Positions 37,643 to 46,225 of a DNA stretch of 64,000 nucleotides are shown in pieces. Every line of letters begins with the position of its first letter. Position 1 is the stretch's first letter. Under the pieces are notes generated by a model. That model saw nothing but the letters and a program-made list of their open reading frames with translations. It was not told the DNA's origin and ran no database searches. Origin of the DNA: Staphylococcus piscifermentans (GTDB taxonomy: Bacteria; Bacillota; Bacilli; Staphylococcales; Staphylococcaceae); contig NZ_LT906447.1 in assembly GCF_900186985.1 (NCBI RefSeq), forward strand, positions 1,178,001 through 1,242,000. The letters run 5' to 3'. Made by a program: the position numbers and the translations under genes.

Positions 37643-37764
37643 GAATAGGATATTAAATCATTAGTGTTGTAGAGATTTATAGTGGATATGCAGTGATAGA
37701 GTGAGTTTACATTTTTTCGGCCGATGTTGACGTTTATTAAGTGTGAAGGAATTGGAATAGGACG

Positions 37765-37845
37765 TAATCTAGACACAAGATTTCGGGAAGTGTCTAGAAA
37801 AGGGTATAATCTAGACACAAGAATTGGAGAAGTGTCTAGAAAAAG
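37765..37845. repeat. Two tandem 42-bp units, each a TCTAGACAC hairpin
   Basis: TCTAGACAC (37768-37776) pairs with GTGTCTAGA (37790-37798), and the same arms recur at 37810-37818 and 37832-37840. Each hairpin spans 31 bases, and the repeat period is 42. Arms are identical in both units while the 13-base loops differ. No T run follows, so this is not a typical terminator. Confidence 0.85.
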
Positions 37846-37930
37846 CTATCAAAACCCAAATGTAAACATTCACTAACACAACTCCATATTCAAAATTATT
37901 AATAATACGTAATTTCGTTAAAAAAATAAA

Positions 37931-37966
37931 GGGATTGGACATAATTTTGTCCAATCCCTCTTTTTT
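37931..37966 (+). terminator. Terminator-type hairpin preceding dispersed repeat copy 2
   Basis: GGGATTGGACA / TGTCCAATCCC stem with a CTTTTTT tail. It is closely related to the fumC terminator at 6071, which precedes copy 1. Confidence 0.9.
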
Positions 37967-37970
37967 AACC

Positions 37971-38095
37971 GACAGTAGCTATCTGAATAGAAAATGTGCT
38001 TGTTCCAAGCTTTTTTCTATTCGAGTTAGCCTTATCGGGGCAGAACGACCAAATAAATTTTGATTAAAATTATTTCTGTCCTGCTATCCTCTAAA
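37971..38095. repeat. Dispersed intergenic repeat, copy 2
   Basis: This matches 6122-6240. The core 37971-38045 differs at about six of 75 positions, then diverges while keeping the GGGGCAGAAC...AAATTATTTCTGTCCTGC hairpin. Located at the 3' end of the minus-strand alcohol dehydrogenase, just as copy 1 is at the 3' end of a minus-strand gene. Confidence 0.8.
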
Positions 38096-38112
38096 ATAGT
38101 TATTTTTTGTTT

Positions 38113-39264
38113 TTACGGTTTAAGAACTACTTTGATGTTATTATCTTTCTTTTTATCGAAAATTTCATAAGCTTCTTTAACATCTTCTAGCGGCATTGTA
38201 TGAGTGATGATTTCAGTTGGATCAAAAACTTCGTCTTTTATCATGTCATACAATTTCGGCATGAGGTGAATAACTGGTGCTTGACCGCTTTTCACTTGAA
38301 CATTTCGATTGAAAATTAAGTCTAAAGGATAATTGTCTGCCGGAGTTCCATAAATACCTGTAAGTTGAATTGTACCGAATTTTCTTACTGACTCAGCAGC
38401 TGTAATAATAGGGCTGATGTTACCTCTTTCATTTGAGTTAGGTCCTGGTTTGGAATCTTCTTGAATAGCTTGTCCATCCATTCCTACACAGTCTATAACA
38501 ACATCAGCGCCACCGCATGTTGTTTCATGTAAGAGTTTGCCTATATTATCTTCTTTTGAAAAATTGTAAACTTCAGCACCATTATATTGTTTAGCGTGAT
38601 TTAATCTATGTTCTACATTGTCGATACCGATCACACGCTTAGCACCTTTTAATTTAGCGAATTTTTGCGCCATAAGTCCAATTGGTCCGCAACCTAAAAC
38701 AATTACAGTATCTCCGGATTTGACGCCTGCATGTTCAACACTCCAGTATGCAGTTGGTGCAACGTCAGATAAAAATAATACTTGCTCATCTTTTAAATCA
38801 CTATCAGGTACTTTGAAAGATGAGAAATCGGCAAAAGGTACTTTTAAATACTCTGCTTGACCGCCCCAATGATTTCCGTGCATAATGTTCCCAAATCCAA
38901 ATAGTCCGCCATTATCCATTTTCCAACTGGCAGGGGAAGGATTTGAATTATCACATTGGGATTCCATTTCATTCTTACAATAGAAACATTCACCGCAGCC
39001 AATATTGAAAGGAATGACTACTCTGTCTCCTTTTTTCAACGTTTTAACATCTTTACCAACTTCTTCGACGATACCCATTGGCTCATGACCTATAACAAAT
39101 CCAGGATCCATAAACAAATCACCTTGGTGATATAGATGTAAATCAGAACCACATATACCTGATGCTGTTATTTTAATAATTGCATCAGTTGATGCTTCTA
39201 TCTTAGGATCTTCGACTTTGCGAACTTCCATATTTTTATGACCTTGATAAGTAACTGCTTTCAT
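38113..39264 (-). CDS. Zinc-dependent alcohol dehydrogenase (formaldehyde dehydrogenase-like MDR protein)
   Basis: The 383-residue medium-chain dehydrogenase has the catalytic-zinc motif CGSDLHLYHQG and GHEPMGIVEEVG. The structural zinc cysteines are in CGECFYCKNEMESQC, and the NAD-binding motif is VIVLGCGPIGLMAQKFAK. The insert around VGMDGQAIQEDSKPG is typical of the glutathione-independent formaldehyde dehydrogenase-like group. The substrate is unknown. It is divergent from the MarR operon; whether it belongs to the same regulon is not shown. Confidence 0.88.
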   Translation of the reverse strand: MKAVTYQGHKNMEVRKVEDPKIEASTDAIIKITASGICGSDLHLYHQGDLFMDPGFVIGHEPMGIVEEVGKDVKTLKKGDRVVIPFNIGCGECFYCKNEMESQCDNSNPSPASWKMDNGGLFGFGNIMHGNHWGGQAEYLKVPFADFSSFKVPDSDLKDEQVLFLSDVAPTAYWSVEHAGVKSGDTVIVLGCGPIGLMAQKFAKLKGAKRVIGIDNVEHRLNHAKQYNGAEVYNFSKEDNIGKLLHETTCGGADVVIDCVGMDGQAIQEDSKPGPNSNERGNISPIITAAESVRKFGTIQLTGIYGTPADNYPLDLIFNRNVQVKSGQAPVIHLMPKLYDMIKDEVFDPTEIITHTMPLEDVKEAYEIFDKKKDNNIKVVLKP

Positions 39265-39426
39265 TGATAATCACTCCTTTTGTAGTTACAAAACTACCCC
39301 TTAACTTCAAAAAGAAAACTATTTTTGAAAAATAAATAATAGAAAATTCGAACAAAAAAGGTTGTGTCTATTAGGAATTTTAAAATATTTGCTCATTTTT
39401 AATCAGAAAATTATCACGCCTAATAT

Positions 39427-39455
39427 TTTACAAACAGCAGGAATTCTTATATAAT
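39427..39455 (+). promoter_or_regulatory. Promoter of the membrane-protein/marR operon
   Basis: TTTACA (39427-39432) and TATAAT (39450-39455) are separated by 17 bases, directly followed by the palindrome at 39455-39478. Confidence 0.85.
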
Positions 39456-39478
39456 TTAGTTTAGTTAACTAAACTAAA
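39455..39478. promoter_or_regulatory. MarR-type operator, 24-bp perfect palindrome
   Basis: The bases from 39455 to 39478 form an uninterrupted perfect dyad centred on TAGTTAACTA, flanked by TTTAGTT / AACTAAA. It starts at the last base of the -10 box and ends at the ribosome site of the first gene, so a bound regulator would block initiation. The MarR protein encoded two cistrons on is the obvious ligand. Confidence 0.85.
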
Positions 39479-39491
39479 AGAGGTGACTAAC

Positions 39492-39806
39492 TTGTCTGAA
39501 AAAGTTACAGAAGTTAAGCATAAAGGTAATAAAAGTAAGAAGTTTAAAGTAGGAATTGGTGCTGTAATTGCTTGTTTTGCATTATATGCGGTAGCAGGTT
39601 TAACAACATTCTTACCAATTGGTTTGAAGGTAAAAGGGATGATTATAGGTGGAACAATTATTGTTGCGGAATCATCCATGTTACTTGCTATAATATTATT
39701 AGGAAAAGAAGCCGTGAATAAATATAAAAGTAAATTGAATCCTAAAAATTGGTTTAAGAAAAAAGGAAGTGAAAAAACGAATGGAAAAGACGAGTATAAC
39801 GAATAA
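39492..39806 (+). CDS. Small membrane protein (transporter-suffix-like), first gene of marR operon
   Basis: The protein has about 104 residues with two membrane segments (VGIGAVIACFALYAVAGLTTF and MIIGGTIIVAESSMLLAIILL) and a lysine-rich tail. The stretch LPIGLKVKGMIIGGTIIVAESSMLLAIILLG resembles the so-called transporter suffix domain; this is from memory and tentative. The start is probably TTG at 39492 behind GAGGTG. The GTG at 39483 overlaps that ribosome site and the operator edge. It overlaps marR. Confidence 0.65.
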   Translation: MSEKVTEVKHKGNKSKKFKVGIGAVIACFALYAVAGLTTFLPIGLKVKGMIIGGTIIVAESSMLLAIILLGKEAVNKYKSKLNPKNWFKKKGSEKTNGKDEYNE

Positions 39807-40248
39807 TCAAGAATTAAAAGAGTCGTTAAGCTTCAAAGAATTGACCAGAGCAATTAATAAAATAGGCGAAGATTTATATATTCATTTCGAAAAAGAAGAA
39901 AGAAAATATCAAAATTTCGATTTGAATAACCAACAATACGTTATTCTAACATTAATCATTCAAAATCCTGAATATAAACCGAGTGAAATTGCTAAAATTA
40001 TGAACATATCTAAAAGTGCAATTAGTCAACAGTTGGTAAAGCTAGAGTCTAAAGGATTTATAAAACGGTATAGACTAGAAGAAGATAAGCGTTCATATGG
40101 TATAAAACTTAATGAAAAAGGCCAACAGTATAAAAAAGAAATGGAACGGTATTATGATAGTGTCTATCAAAAATATAAAGAACAATTCAGTTATGATGAG
40201 TTAGTTGAAATTTATCAAGCTGTCTCGAAATTAAAACAAGTGCTTTGA
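39781..40248 (+). CDS. MarR-family transcriptional regulator
   Basis: The winged HTH protein has about 155 residues. Central HTH: NPEYKPSEIAKIMNISKSAISQQLVKLESKGFIKR, wing region RYRLEEDKRSYGIKLNEKGQ. The flanking helices would form the dimer interface. The ATG at 39781 has AAGGAAG upstream, and the gene overlaps the end of the preceding one by 26 bases. It most likely represses its own operon through the palindrome at 39455. The inducer is unknown. Confidence 0.88.
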   Translation: MEKTSITNNQELKESLSFKELTRAINKIGEDLYIHFEKEERKYQNFDLNNQQYVILTLIIQNPEYKPSEIAKIMNISKSAISQQLVKLESKGFIKRYRLEEDKRSYGIKLNEKGQQYKKEMERYYDSVYQKYKEQFSYDELVEIYQAVSKLKQVL

Positions 40249-40250
40249 AT

Positions 40251-40302
40251 AAGAAACCACAGTAGTATGAAAGTTTACACCGCTGTGGTTTCTTACTTTA
40301 TT
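40251..40302. terminator. Bidirectional terminator between marR and the membrane protein gene
   Basis: AAGAAACCACAG / CTGTGGTTTCTT, a perfect 12-bp stem serving convergent genes. Confidence 0.88.
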
Positions 40303-40822
40303 TGTGATTACTAGATTCTTTTTCCTCAAGTTCACCTATTGAAATAGGTTGATTAATCTCACTCACACTTCTTTGGCTGAAATGATACATTTTTACCATA
40401 GCCGGTTTTGATAAAGCTAAAAAAGATAAGAACGTTGCGATGAAAGAAAAATGTGTTACATTCAGTACAAATAATAATGGTATGAAAATTAATGCAAATA
40501 GTGCTGAAAAGATTACAATAGGTAAAATTTTCAAAAGAATTTTCTTGATTCTTCCTCTCATAAGTCTTGATAATAAAAATAATACCAAGCCTATTAACAA
40601 TAATGGAATAATAATAGTTGTTAACGTAGCAACATAAGCATTGGCATAACCTTTCCAATCTAAATGAATAAGATAATACATGGAAGAATTTTTCGGTACA
40701 TCTAATTTAAATAAGTTGGTGCCATAGTTAATATAAAGAAAATAAACGATAATAAAGACGAGAAGACAAGTTATCACATACTTCAAATAATATGTAAACG
40801 GTTTAGATTGATTAGAACGCAA
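40298..40822 (-). CDS. Hypothetical membrane protein, 174 aa
   Basis: No recognised family. Four hydrophobic segments are evident: VITCLLVFIIVYFLYI, TTIIIPLLLIGLVLFLL, ILPIVIFSALFALIFIPLLFV and FSFIATFLSFLALS. A basic loop (RLMRGRIKKI) lies between the second and third, and a glutamate-rich tail (IGELEEKESSNHK) at the end. A second ORF on the same strand in another frame overlaps it but lacks these features. Confidence 0.6.
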   Translation of the reverse strand: MRSNQSKPFTYYLKYVITCLLVFIIVYFLYINYGTNLFKLDVPKNSSMYYLIHLDWKGYANAYVATLTTIIIPLLLIGLVLFLLSRLMRGRIKKILLKILPIVIFSALFALIFIPLLFVLNVTHFSFIATFLSFLALSKPAMVKMYHFSQRSVSEINQPISIGELEEKESSNHK

Positions 40823-41006
40823 TTGGATTTCCTCATTTCACGAAAGTTATTTTTTAATTATCCTATAAATTAAGTTGCATGACAATGCAGTTGGTTAAGG
40901 ACACATCAGACTTTTTTACGAGGTTTATTTTTTTCAGAAATGGTATAATTAATGTAATAACTAACAATTACTTTACTAAATAAAAATGGAAACAAGGTGA
41001 TTACAC

Positions 41007-41741
41007 ATGAGAAGATCCGACCGAAATAATCGTGACTATGACGAGGGCAGAGAACACCGCCGTGATGAAGATTATCGTAGACGTCAAGATGATTATCGAG
41101 ATGAAGATTATCGCAGACGTCCTGAAGATTTGAGAGAAGATGAATACCGTCGTCGCTCAGATGAAGATGGCCGTTATTATAACGAGCGCGATTATCGCAG
41201 AGAACGTATGTTAGAAGAGGAAAATCGCAAAAGCAACAAAGGTAAAAAATGGTTGGCTGCGATAGTAGTGATTTTATTAATTGTAGTAGCTATCTTTATT
41301 GTAAGGAATATGATGCAGCCGAAAAATGATGACCAAACTGCAAATCAGAATCAGCAATCAGAGCAGACACAGCAATCCAATGATCAATCTAAGAATCAAA
41401 ATCAACCAAAAGTGACGAATAATTACAAAGAAATAATTAAAGAAAAAGAAACAGTCATTAAAGAGAAAATTGAAAACGCTAAAAACAATATTCAAAACGG
41501 TCAAAACAGCCAAAATGCGATTGATTCGGCTCAAAATGAAGTCAATCAATTAAAAGATAAAGCAACGAATAACGGCGATAATAAATTGACGGATCAATAT
41601 CAAAATGCAGTAGACAAGTTGAAACAAGCCAATCAAGCACAACAAAATGGTGAAAATCAATCTAAAGTTGACGGCTTATTAAATGATATCGACAGCAAAT
41701 TGCAAAGTATTAAAGATAAATTGAATCAATTATTCAATTAA
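41007..41741 (+). CDS. Single-pass membrane protein with charged tyrosine-arginine repeats
   Basis: The protein has 244 residues. The first 75 are a polyampholyte with repeated DEDYRRR/DDYR/EDEYRRR blocks. A membrane segment follows (about 83-102, WLAAIVVILLIVVAIFIVR), then a glutamine/asparagine-rich linker and an extracellular helical part (about 140-244) of K/N/Q-rich heptads ending DSKLQSIKDKLNQLF. The topology is probably N-in. Similar proteins of unknown function precede menE in other staphylococci, to my recollection. A terminator follows. Confidence 0.7.
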   Translation: MRRSDRNNRDYDEGREHRRDEDYRRRQDDYRDEDYRRRPEDLREDEYRRRSDEDGRYYNERDYRRERMLEEENRKSNKGKKWLAAIVVILLIVVAIFIVRNMMQPKNDDQTANQNQQSEQTQQSNDQSKNQNQPKVTNNYKEIIKEKETVIKEKIENAKNNIQNGQNSQNAIDSAQNEVNQLKDKATNNGDNKLTDQYQNAVDKLKQANQAQQNGENQSKVDGLLNDIDSKLQSIKDKLNQLFN

Positions 41742-41746
41742 ATTGT

Positions 41747-41780
41747 AAATCCGGGAGTGTTAACTCTCGGATTTATTCTG
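41747..41780 (+). terminator. Terminator after the charged-repeat membrane protein
   Basis: AAATCCGggAGT / ACTctCGGATTT stem followed by ATTCTG; short T content, moderate strength. Confidence 0.7.
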
Positions 41781-41857
41781 TTTTAAAACAGAAAAGCATC
41801 GTAAGTATATATTCTTTGATAAAATAGAAAATGTAGAGATATAAGGAGGACGGAACA

Positions 41858-43246
41858 ATGGATTTATGGTTAAAACAAAATGCAGAGAAAATACCGGAAA
41901 ATATAGCACTAGAAGATAAAACAACAAAGCTTACATACGCGAATTTATACGAAACAGCCTTACAATATGCATATGTACTGCATCAACAAAAGCGAAAACG
42001 TATTGCATTTTATTTAGATAACCGCATTGACTCAGCATTGATTATTTATGGTGCTTGGTTAGCTGGAATAGAAGCGGTAATGATTAATACCAGACTCACT
42101 GAAAATGAAATAACTGCACAATTAAATTCCGTAGAAACAGATACAATTGTGGCCATTTTACCTTTAGAATTAAAAGGATTTAATATAATTAACTGGTCTG
42201 AAATCGAAGCGCAACGCAGTACTAAAACATATGAAGAACCTCTAGAGTTAGACCGCATTGCTTCAATCATGTTTACTTCAGGAACGACAGGGCCTCAAAA
42301 AGCAGTGCCGCAAACATTTAATAATCATTTAGCTAGTGCGATGGGGTGTAAAGAAAGTCTTGGCTTTGATCAAAATACTAAATGGTTATCAGTATTGCCG
42401 ATTTATCATATTTCAGGGTTAAGCATCCTTTTACGCAGTATAATAGAAGGTTTTTCAGTAAGGATCGTCAATAAATTTGATGCATCAAAAATCTTAGAAA
42501 TCATTCAACAAGAACAGATTTCGCATATTTCACTTGTTCCCCAAACATTAAAATGGTTAATAGATGAAGGACTTACTGAACCGCATCACTTAGAGAAAAT
42601 TTTGTTGGGCGGCGCTAAACTTTCACATACCTTAATCGATAAAGCTTTGAGCTATCAGTTGCCTATCTATAATTCATTCGGAATGACTGAAACATGCTCG
42701 CAATTCTTAACCGCTTCTCCCTTCATGCTCAAATACAATCCTGACACTGTCGGTAAACCAAGTCCGAACGTAGATGTTAAAATTACAGAACCCAATCATG
42801 AAGGCCACGGAGAATTGCTCATAAAAGGCGATAACGTTATTAACGGTTATTTATATCCTAAAAACCTCACGGACACTTTTGAAAAAGGTTATTTCAAAAC
42901 AGGAGATATCGCTAAAATCGATATAGAAGGCAACGTCATGATTTATGATCGCCGCAAAGATTTGATCATCAGCGGGGGAGAAAACATCTATCCATTCGAA
43001 ATCGAGACAGCGGCCAAACGCCATCCTGAAATAGAAGACGCCATGTGTATTGGAGTATCAGATGAAGAATGGGGTCAAGTGCCGAAATTATATTATGTAA
43101 GTAAAGCTGAAATTAATGATAAGGATCTTCAGCAATTTTTACGCCAAGCATTAGCAAAATATAAAGTGCCGAAAACGTATCAACGCGTGTATACCTTGCC
43201 TTACACTTCTACAGGTAAGTTGAAGCGCGGTCCGATAGAGGAATAA
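41858..43246 (+). CDS. menE: O-succinylbenzoate-CoA ligase
   Basis: It activates o-succinylbenzoate with CoA and ATP in menaquinone synthesis. ANL-superfamily motifs are [16 protein letters not shown] (P-loop), [21 protein letters not shown] and the C-terminal [21 protein letters not shown], with the terminal catalytic lysine in TSTGKLKRG. The 462-residue length is usual for staphylococcal MenE. AAGGAGGAC precedes the ATG. Three bases separate it from menC. Confidence 0.94.
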   Translation: MDLWLKQNAEKIPENIALEDKTTKLTYANLYETALQYAYVLHQQKRKRIAFYLDNRIDSALIIYGAWLAGIEAVMINTRLTENEITAQLNSVETDTIVAILPLELKGFNIINWSEIEAQRSTKTYEEPLELDRIASIMFTSGTTGPQKAVPQTFNNHLASAMGCKESLGFDQNTKWLSVLPIYHISGLSILLRSIIEGFSVRIVNKFDASKILEIIQQEQISHISLVPQTLKWLIDEGLTEPHHLEKILLGGAKLSHTLIDKALSYQLPIYNSFGMTETCSQFLTASPFMLKYNPDTVGKPSPNVDVKITEPNHEGHGELLIKGDNVINGYLYPKNLTDTFEKGYFKTGDIAKIDIEGNVMIYDRRKDLIISGGENIYPFEIETAAKRHPEIEDAMCIGVSDEEWGQVPKLYYVSKAEINDKDLQQFLRQALAKYKVPKTYQRVYTLPYTSTGKLKRGPIEE

Positions 43247-43249
43247 GAA

Positions 43250-44260
43250 ATGAAATTTAAAACGATAAATTTTTACACTTATCAAGCTCCATTTAAAACA
43301 CCAATTCATACACCTAAAATTGAAATGCATGCACGCAAAGTTTTAATAATAGAAATCATTAATCAAGAAGGAAACAGTTATTTTGGAGAATGCAATGCAT
43401 TCGAAACCAATTGGTACGATGACGAAACCATTGACACCGTTTATCACACCTTAAAGACCTGGTTTGAAAAAGAAATCTCTGGAAAGGAAATTGCTGATTT
43501 TGAGACGGCTCAAACTGCTTTAGACCGTTTATCTGCACAACCGGCTGCACGCAGTACGGCAGCAATGGCTCTCTATCAAGTATTTTATAAATTAGAAGCC
43601 TTTTCAGTTGATTATGGAGCAACGGTAAGCGGATTATCAGATGCGCAATTGAGTGTTTTACAGGATAAGCAACCTCGACGTGTTAAATTAAAATGGTCGG
43701 AATCAGTGGAAGAGGATTTGGAACAGTTGAGTCAGCTATCCTCACAACCCGCACTAGTTTTAGATGCCAATGAATCACTGAGCACAGATGATGTAACAAA
43801 ACTAGAAACGATTAATAACCGTTTCAATATTTTATATATTGAAGAACCTTTCAAAGATATACGTGATATAAATAATATAGAGAAGGAAACAATTCCTCCT
43901 ATCGCGTTAGATGAAAAAGCATCAGATACAGATTCTATTGTATGTTATATTGAAAATTATAAAATTGACACGGTCGTATTAAAGCCGTTTCGTTTAGGCG
44001 GTATTGATCGCATGTTGGAAGCTATTAAAATTTTACAACAGAAAAATATTAAAGTCGTCATCGGTGGAATGTACGAATATGGGCTAAGCCGATATTTTAC
44101 AGCTTATTTAAGTCGATTAGGCGATTATCCTGGTGATATCACACCATATGGTTATTATTTTTCAGAAGAATTTACAGCAGAAAATGGCATATTAAAAGAG
44201 GGGCGCATTGAATTTATGCCCCCTAAAATAGATAAAAATAAATTAACACCTTATGAATGA
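43250..44260 (+). CDS. menC: o-Succinylbenzoate synthase
   Basis: The 336-residue enolase-superfamily enzyme dehydrates SHCHC to o-succinylbenzoate, the step before MenE. Active-site motifs are VKLKWSE (K-x-K), [14 protein letters not shown] and ALDEKASDT, which supply three metal ligands, and VLKPFRLGG with the second lysine. The end overlaps the stop of the convergent yidD by 10 bases, leaving no room for a terminator between them. Confidence 0.93.
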   Translation: MKFKTINFYTYQAPFKTPIHTPKIEMHARKVLIIEIINQEGNSYFGECNAFETNWYDDETIDTVYHTLKTWFEKEISGKEIADFETAQTALDRLSAQPAARSTAAMALYQVFYKLEAFSVDYGATVSGLSDAQLSVLQDKQPRRVKLKWSESVEEDLEQLSQLSSQPALVLDANESLSTDDVTKLETINNRFNILYIEEPFKDIRDINNIEKETIPPIALDEKASDTDSIVCYIENYKIDTVVLKPFRLGGIDRMLEAIKILQQKNIKVVIGGMYEYGLSRYFTAYLSRLGDYPGDITPYGYYFSEEFTAENGILKEGRIEFMPPKIDKNKLTPYE

Positions 44261-44499
44261 TGATGTTCGCAATGTTCATGGTTATGTTTCAACGGTACTG
44301 GATCGAAGCCACCTTTATGAAAAGGGTGACACTTAGAGATACGTTTGATTCCTAACCAGGAACCTTTTAGCGCACCGTGAACTTCAATGGCTTCTTTTGT
44401 ATAATTAGAACAAGTAGGATAGAAGCGACAAGTTGGGGGTGTAAGTGGCGAAATAAAATGTTGATACACCCAAATAATGCCTAGAAAGAGTTTTTTCAA
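44251..44499 (-). CDS. yidD: Membrane protein insertion efficiency factor YidD
   Basis: The small protein of about 82 residues shows the family signature [24 protein letters not shown], then [16 protein letters not shown]. The C-terminus is unusually histidine-rich ([11 protein letters not shown]). The start is taken as TTG at 44499 (LKKLFLG) behind GGAGGG; an upstream in-frame ATG at 44538 lacks support. YidD assists YidC/SecYEG insertion. Convergent and overlapping with menC. Confidence 0.88.
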   Translation of the reverse strand: MKKLFLGIIWVYQHFISPLTPPTCRFYPTCSNYTKEAIEVHGALKGSWLGIKRISKCHPFHKGGFDPVPLKHNHEHCEHHHS

Positions 44500-44588
44500 A
44501 ATAATCCCTCCAACTCTTAGAAATAAATGTAAATCCAACTCATAACGATTTATATTTTAGCATATTATTCAAAGGAGTGTGGTAGAAC

Positions 44589-45062
44589 GTGATTACTCAT
44601 GACCAATTTAATAATCAAATAGAGATGCATTACAAGAATTCCACAGATACCGCAAATGGCGAACACGTTCTGGTAATTCCTTTTTATCAAGATGAATTTG
44701 TACTGACTCGACACAAGAAGCGTGGCATAGAGTTTCCTGGAGGGAAAATAGAAGCGGGAGAAACGAGCGAAGCTGCAGCAGAGCGTGAACTATTTGAAGA
44801 GACTGGCGCTATTATTCAACAGATGCAATATATTGCTCAATATACAGTGTATTATCCTAATAGAGAACGCTGGTTTACAAAAGATGTATTTGCCGCAAAA
44901 GTAAAAAGTATACAACTCAAAGAGAACTATTTAGAAACCGCTGGACCTGTAATATGTAGAAACTTAAACGATATTGCAGCTGAGGATAAAAGTTTCTTAC
45001 TGACTGATGAAGTAATATTAAAATGTGCAGAAAGAGTGAGTGCGCTTGGACTTTATCAATAG
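44589..45062 (+). CDS. NUDIX hydrolase (YtkD-like)
   Basis: The 157-residue protein has a full Nudix box (GGKIEAGETSEAAAERELFEETGA, consensus G-x5-E-x7-RE-x2-EE-x-G). The sequence around it resembles YtkD, a nucleoside triphosphatase that removes oxidised dGTP; the substrate is inferred. The start is GTG at 44589 with AAGGAG upstream. The end overlaps the next gene, so the two are probably co-translated. Confidence 0.85.
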   Translation: MITHDQFNNQIEMHYKNSTDTANGEHVLVIPFYQDEFVLTRHKKRGIEFPGGKIEAGETSEAAAERELFEETGAIIQQMQYIAQYTVYYPNRERWFTKDVFAAKVKSIQLKENYLETAGPVICRNLNDIAAEDKSFLLTDEVILKCAERVSALGLYQ

Positions 45063-45816
45063 AAAACGTATGCCGATTGATTTGGCTTCGCATATTGGAG
45101 AAGAAGTAACTTATGAGGTCGATCATCTCAAAGTAAAAGGTTTAATGTTGAGCCCTAAAGAAAAAGTGCAACGTATCGTTATTTATTTGCGCGGCGGTAA
45201 AGGGAAAGTCGGACGCGTTCGTACTGGACGTCTGTTACAATTTTCAGATCCTCATACGTTAGTATTCGGACCTTACTATAGAGGAAATAATGGCAGCGAA
45301 GGCCGCGATGAATTCTCAGGAAATGATTTGCATGATGTCACTCAAGCTATGGATATATTGAAATATCTCTACCCAGAGGCTTATGTCCATCTCGTCGGTT
45401 TCTCTAGAGGTGGCTTACAAGGCTTGCTTACATTTCAATATTTGCCAGCTGACAGCTATATCATTTGGGGCGGCGTCTCTGATTTACACTTAATGTATGA
45501 AGAACGCGTAGACTTACGCGGAATGTTACGCAGAATGGTAGGGCATCCTAAGAAGAATTTAGATGCATATGAAAAAAGAGAGGCCTTACAATATATTGAC
45601 GAAAATAGTCCTCCAATCTTAATCATACATGGAGGTAAAGATAAACAAGTAGGTATCCATCAAGGTTATTATTTAGCGGAATATTTAGAACGCATCGGCC
45701 ATCGCTATGAAACCTTTTATCAAATGCAAGAAGGGCATGTTCCAAGACCAGAAGCGTTGAAAGAAGTTTTAGAAGTTATTCATAAGTGGATGGATTGTAT
45801 TGAAAATAATAAGTAG
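45040..45816 (+). CDS. Alpha/beta hydrolase (prolyl oligopeptidase-like fold)
   Basis: The protein has about 258 residues. The nucleophile motif is LVGFSRGGLQG (G-x-S-x-G), with late acid and histidine in ILIIHGGKDKQVG and QEGHVPRPEA. It resembles acyl-peptidase-type hydrolases. The start is uncertain: GTG at 45040 gives 23 bases of overlap with the NUDIX gene, while TTG at 45046 and ATG at 45070 are alternatives. Substrate unknown. Confidence 0.8.
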   Translation: MRLDFINRKRMPIDLASHIGEEVTYEVDHLKVKGLMLSPKEKVQRIVIYLRGGKGKVGRVRTGRLLQFSDPHTLVFGPYYRGNNGSEGRDEFSGNDLHDVTQAMDILKYLYPEAYVHLVGFSRGGLQGLLTFQYLPADSYIIWGGVSDLHLMYEERVDLRGMLRRMVGHPKKNLDAYEKREALQYIDENSPPILIIHGGKDKQVGIHQGYYLAEYLERIGHRYETFYQMQEGHVPRPEALKEVLEVIHKWMDCIENNK

Positions 45817-45824
45817 GTTAATTG

Positions 45825-45860
45825 GGCTGGGGCATATAATGTCCTAGCTTCTACTTTTGT
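45825..45860 (+). terminator. Terminator after the alpha/beta hydrolase
   Basis: GCTGGGGCAT / ATGTCCTAGC stem with CTACTTTTG tail. Confidence 0.75.
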
Positions 45861-45888
45861 TTAGGGAGATTTTAAAAGGAAGGCGGGG

Positions 45889-46146
45889 GTAATCTGTATA
45901 GGCAGGCGAGTCGAGCCTTAACACTTTGGGCGTAATCTGTATAGGCAGGCGAGTCGAGCCTCGACAGTTTGGGCGTAATCTGTATAGGCGGGCGAGTCGA
46001 GCTTTAACACTTTGGTCGTAATCTGTAGAGGCGGACAAGTTGAGCCTCGACACTTTGGACCTAAATTGTATAGGCGGACGAGTTGAGCCTCGACACTTTG
46101 GCCCTAAACTGTATAGGCGGACGAATCACGCTTCGACAGTTTCCCT
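45889..46146. repeat. Tandem array of six 43-bp units
   Basis: Landmark bases (GTAATCTGTATAGG and its variants) start at 45889, 45932, 45975, 46018, 46061 and 46104, exactly 43 bases apart. Units carry GTATAGGCGGGCGAGT..GAGCCTCGACA.TTTGG. Unit 2 holds the dyad GTCGAG-C-CTCGAC; unit 6 has AAACTGT and ACAGTTT at its ends. Neighbouring units are most alike, and the last is the most diverged. The GC content is well above that of the flanks. It fills the space between two convergent genes. There is no unique spacer, so it is not CRISPR. Confidence 0.92.
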
Positions 46147-46179
46147 CCAATGCACACCACAATTAATCCGTCCAACCAA

Positions 46180-46216
46180 AAAGCGGAGCTAAGACAAAAC
46201 TGTCTTAGCTCCTTTA
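46180..46216 (-). terminator. Terminator of pckA (minus strand)
   Basis: GGAGCTAAGACA / TGTCTTAGCTCC, a perfect 12-bp stem with a T-rich tail on the minus strand (GCTTTTTGG). Confidence 0.88.
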
Positions 46217-46225
46217 TAACTAGTA

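Noticed and set aside
40359..40658. 99-codon minus-strand ORF inside the 174-aa membrane protein gene
   Set aside because: It is an alternate frame of that gene; the longer frame has the coherent membrane-protein pattern and the start region.
45844..46053. 69-codon minus-strand ORF over the 43-bp repeats
   Set aside because: It is a product of repeat composition, covers only part of the array and has no ribosome site.
45889..46146. CRISPR array
   Set aside because: Units are contiguous with no unique spacers and no cas genes are in the window.
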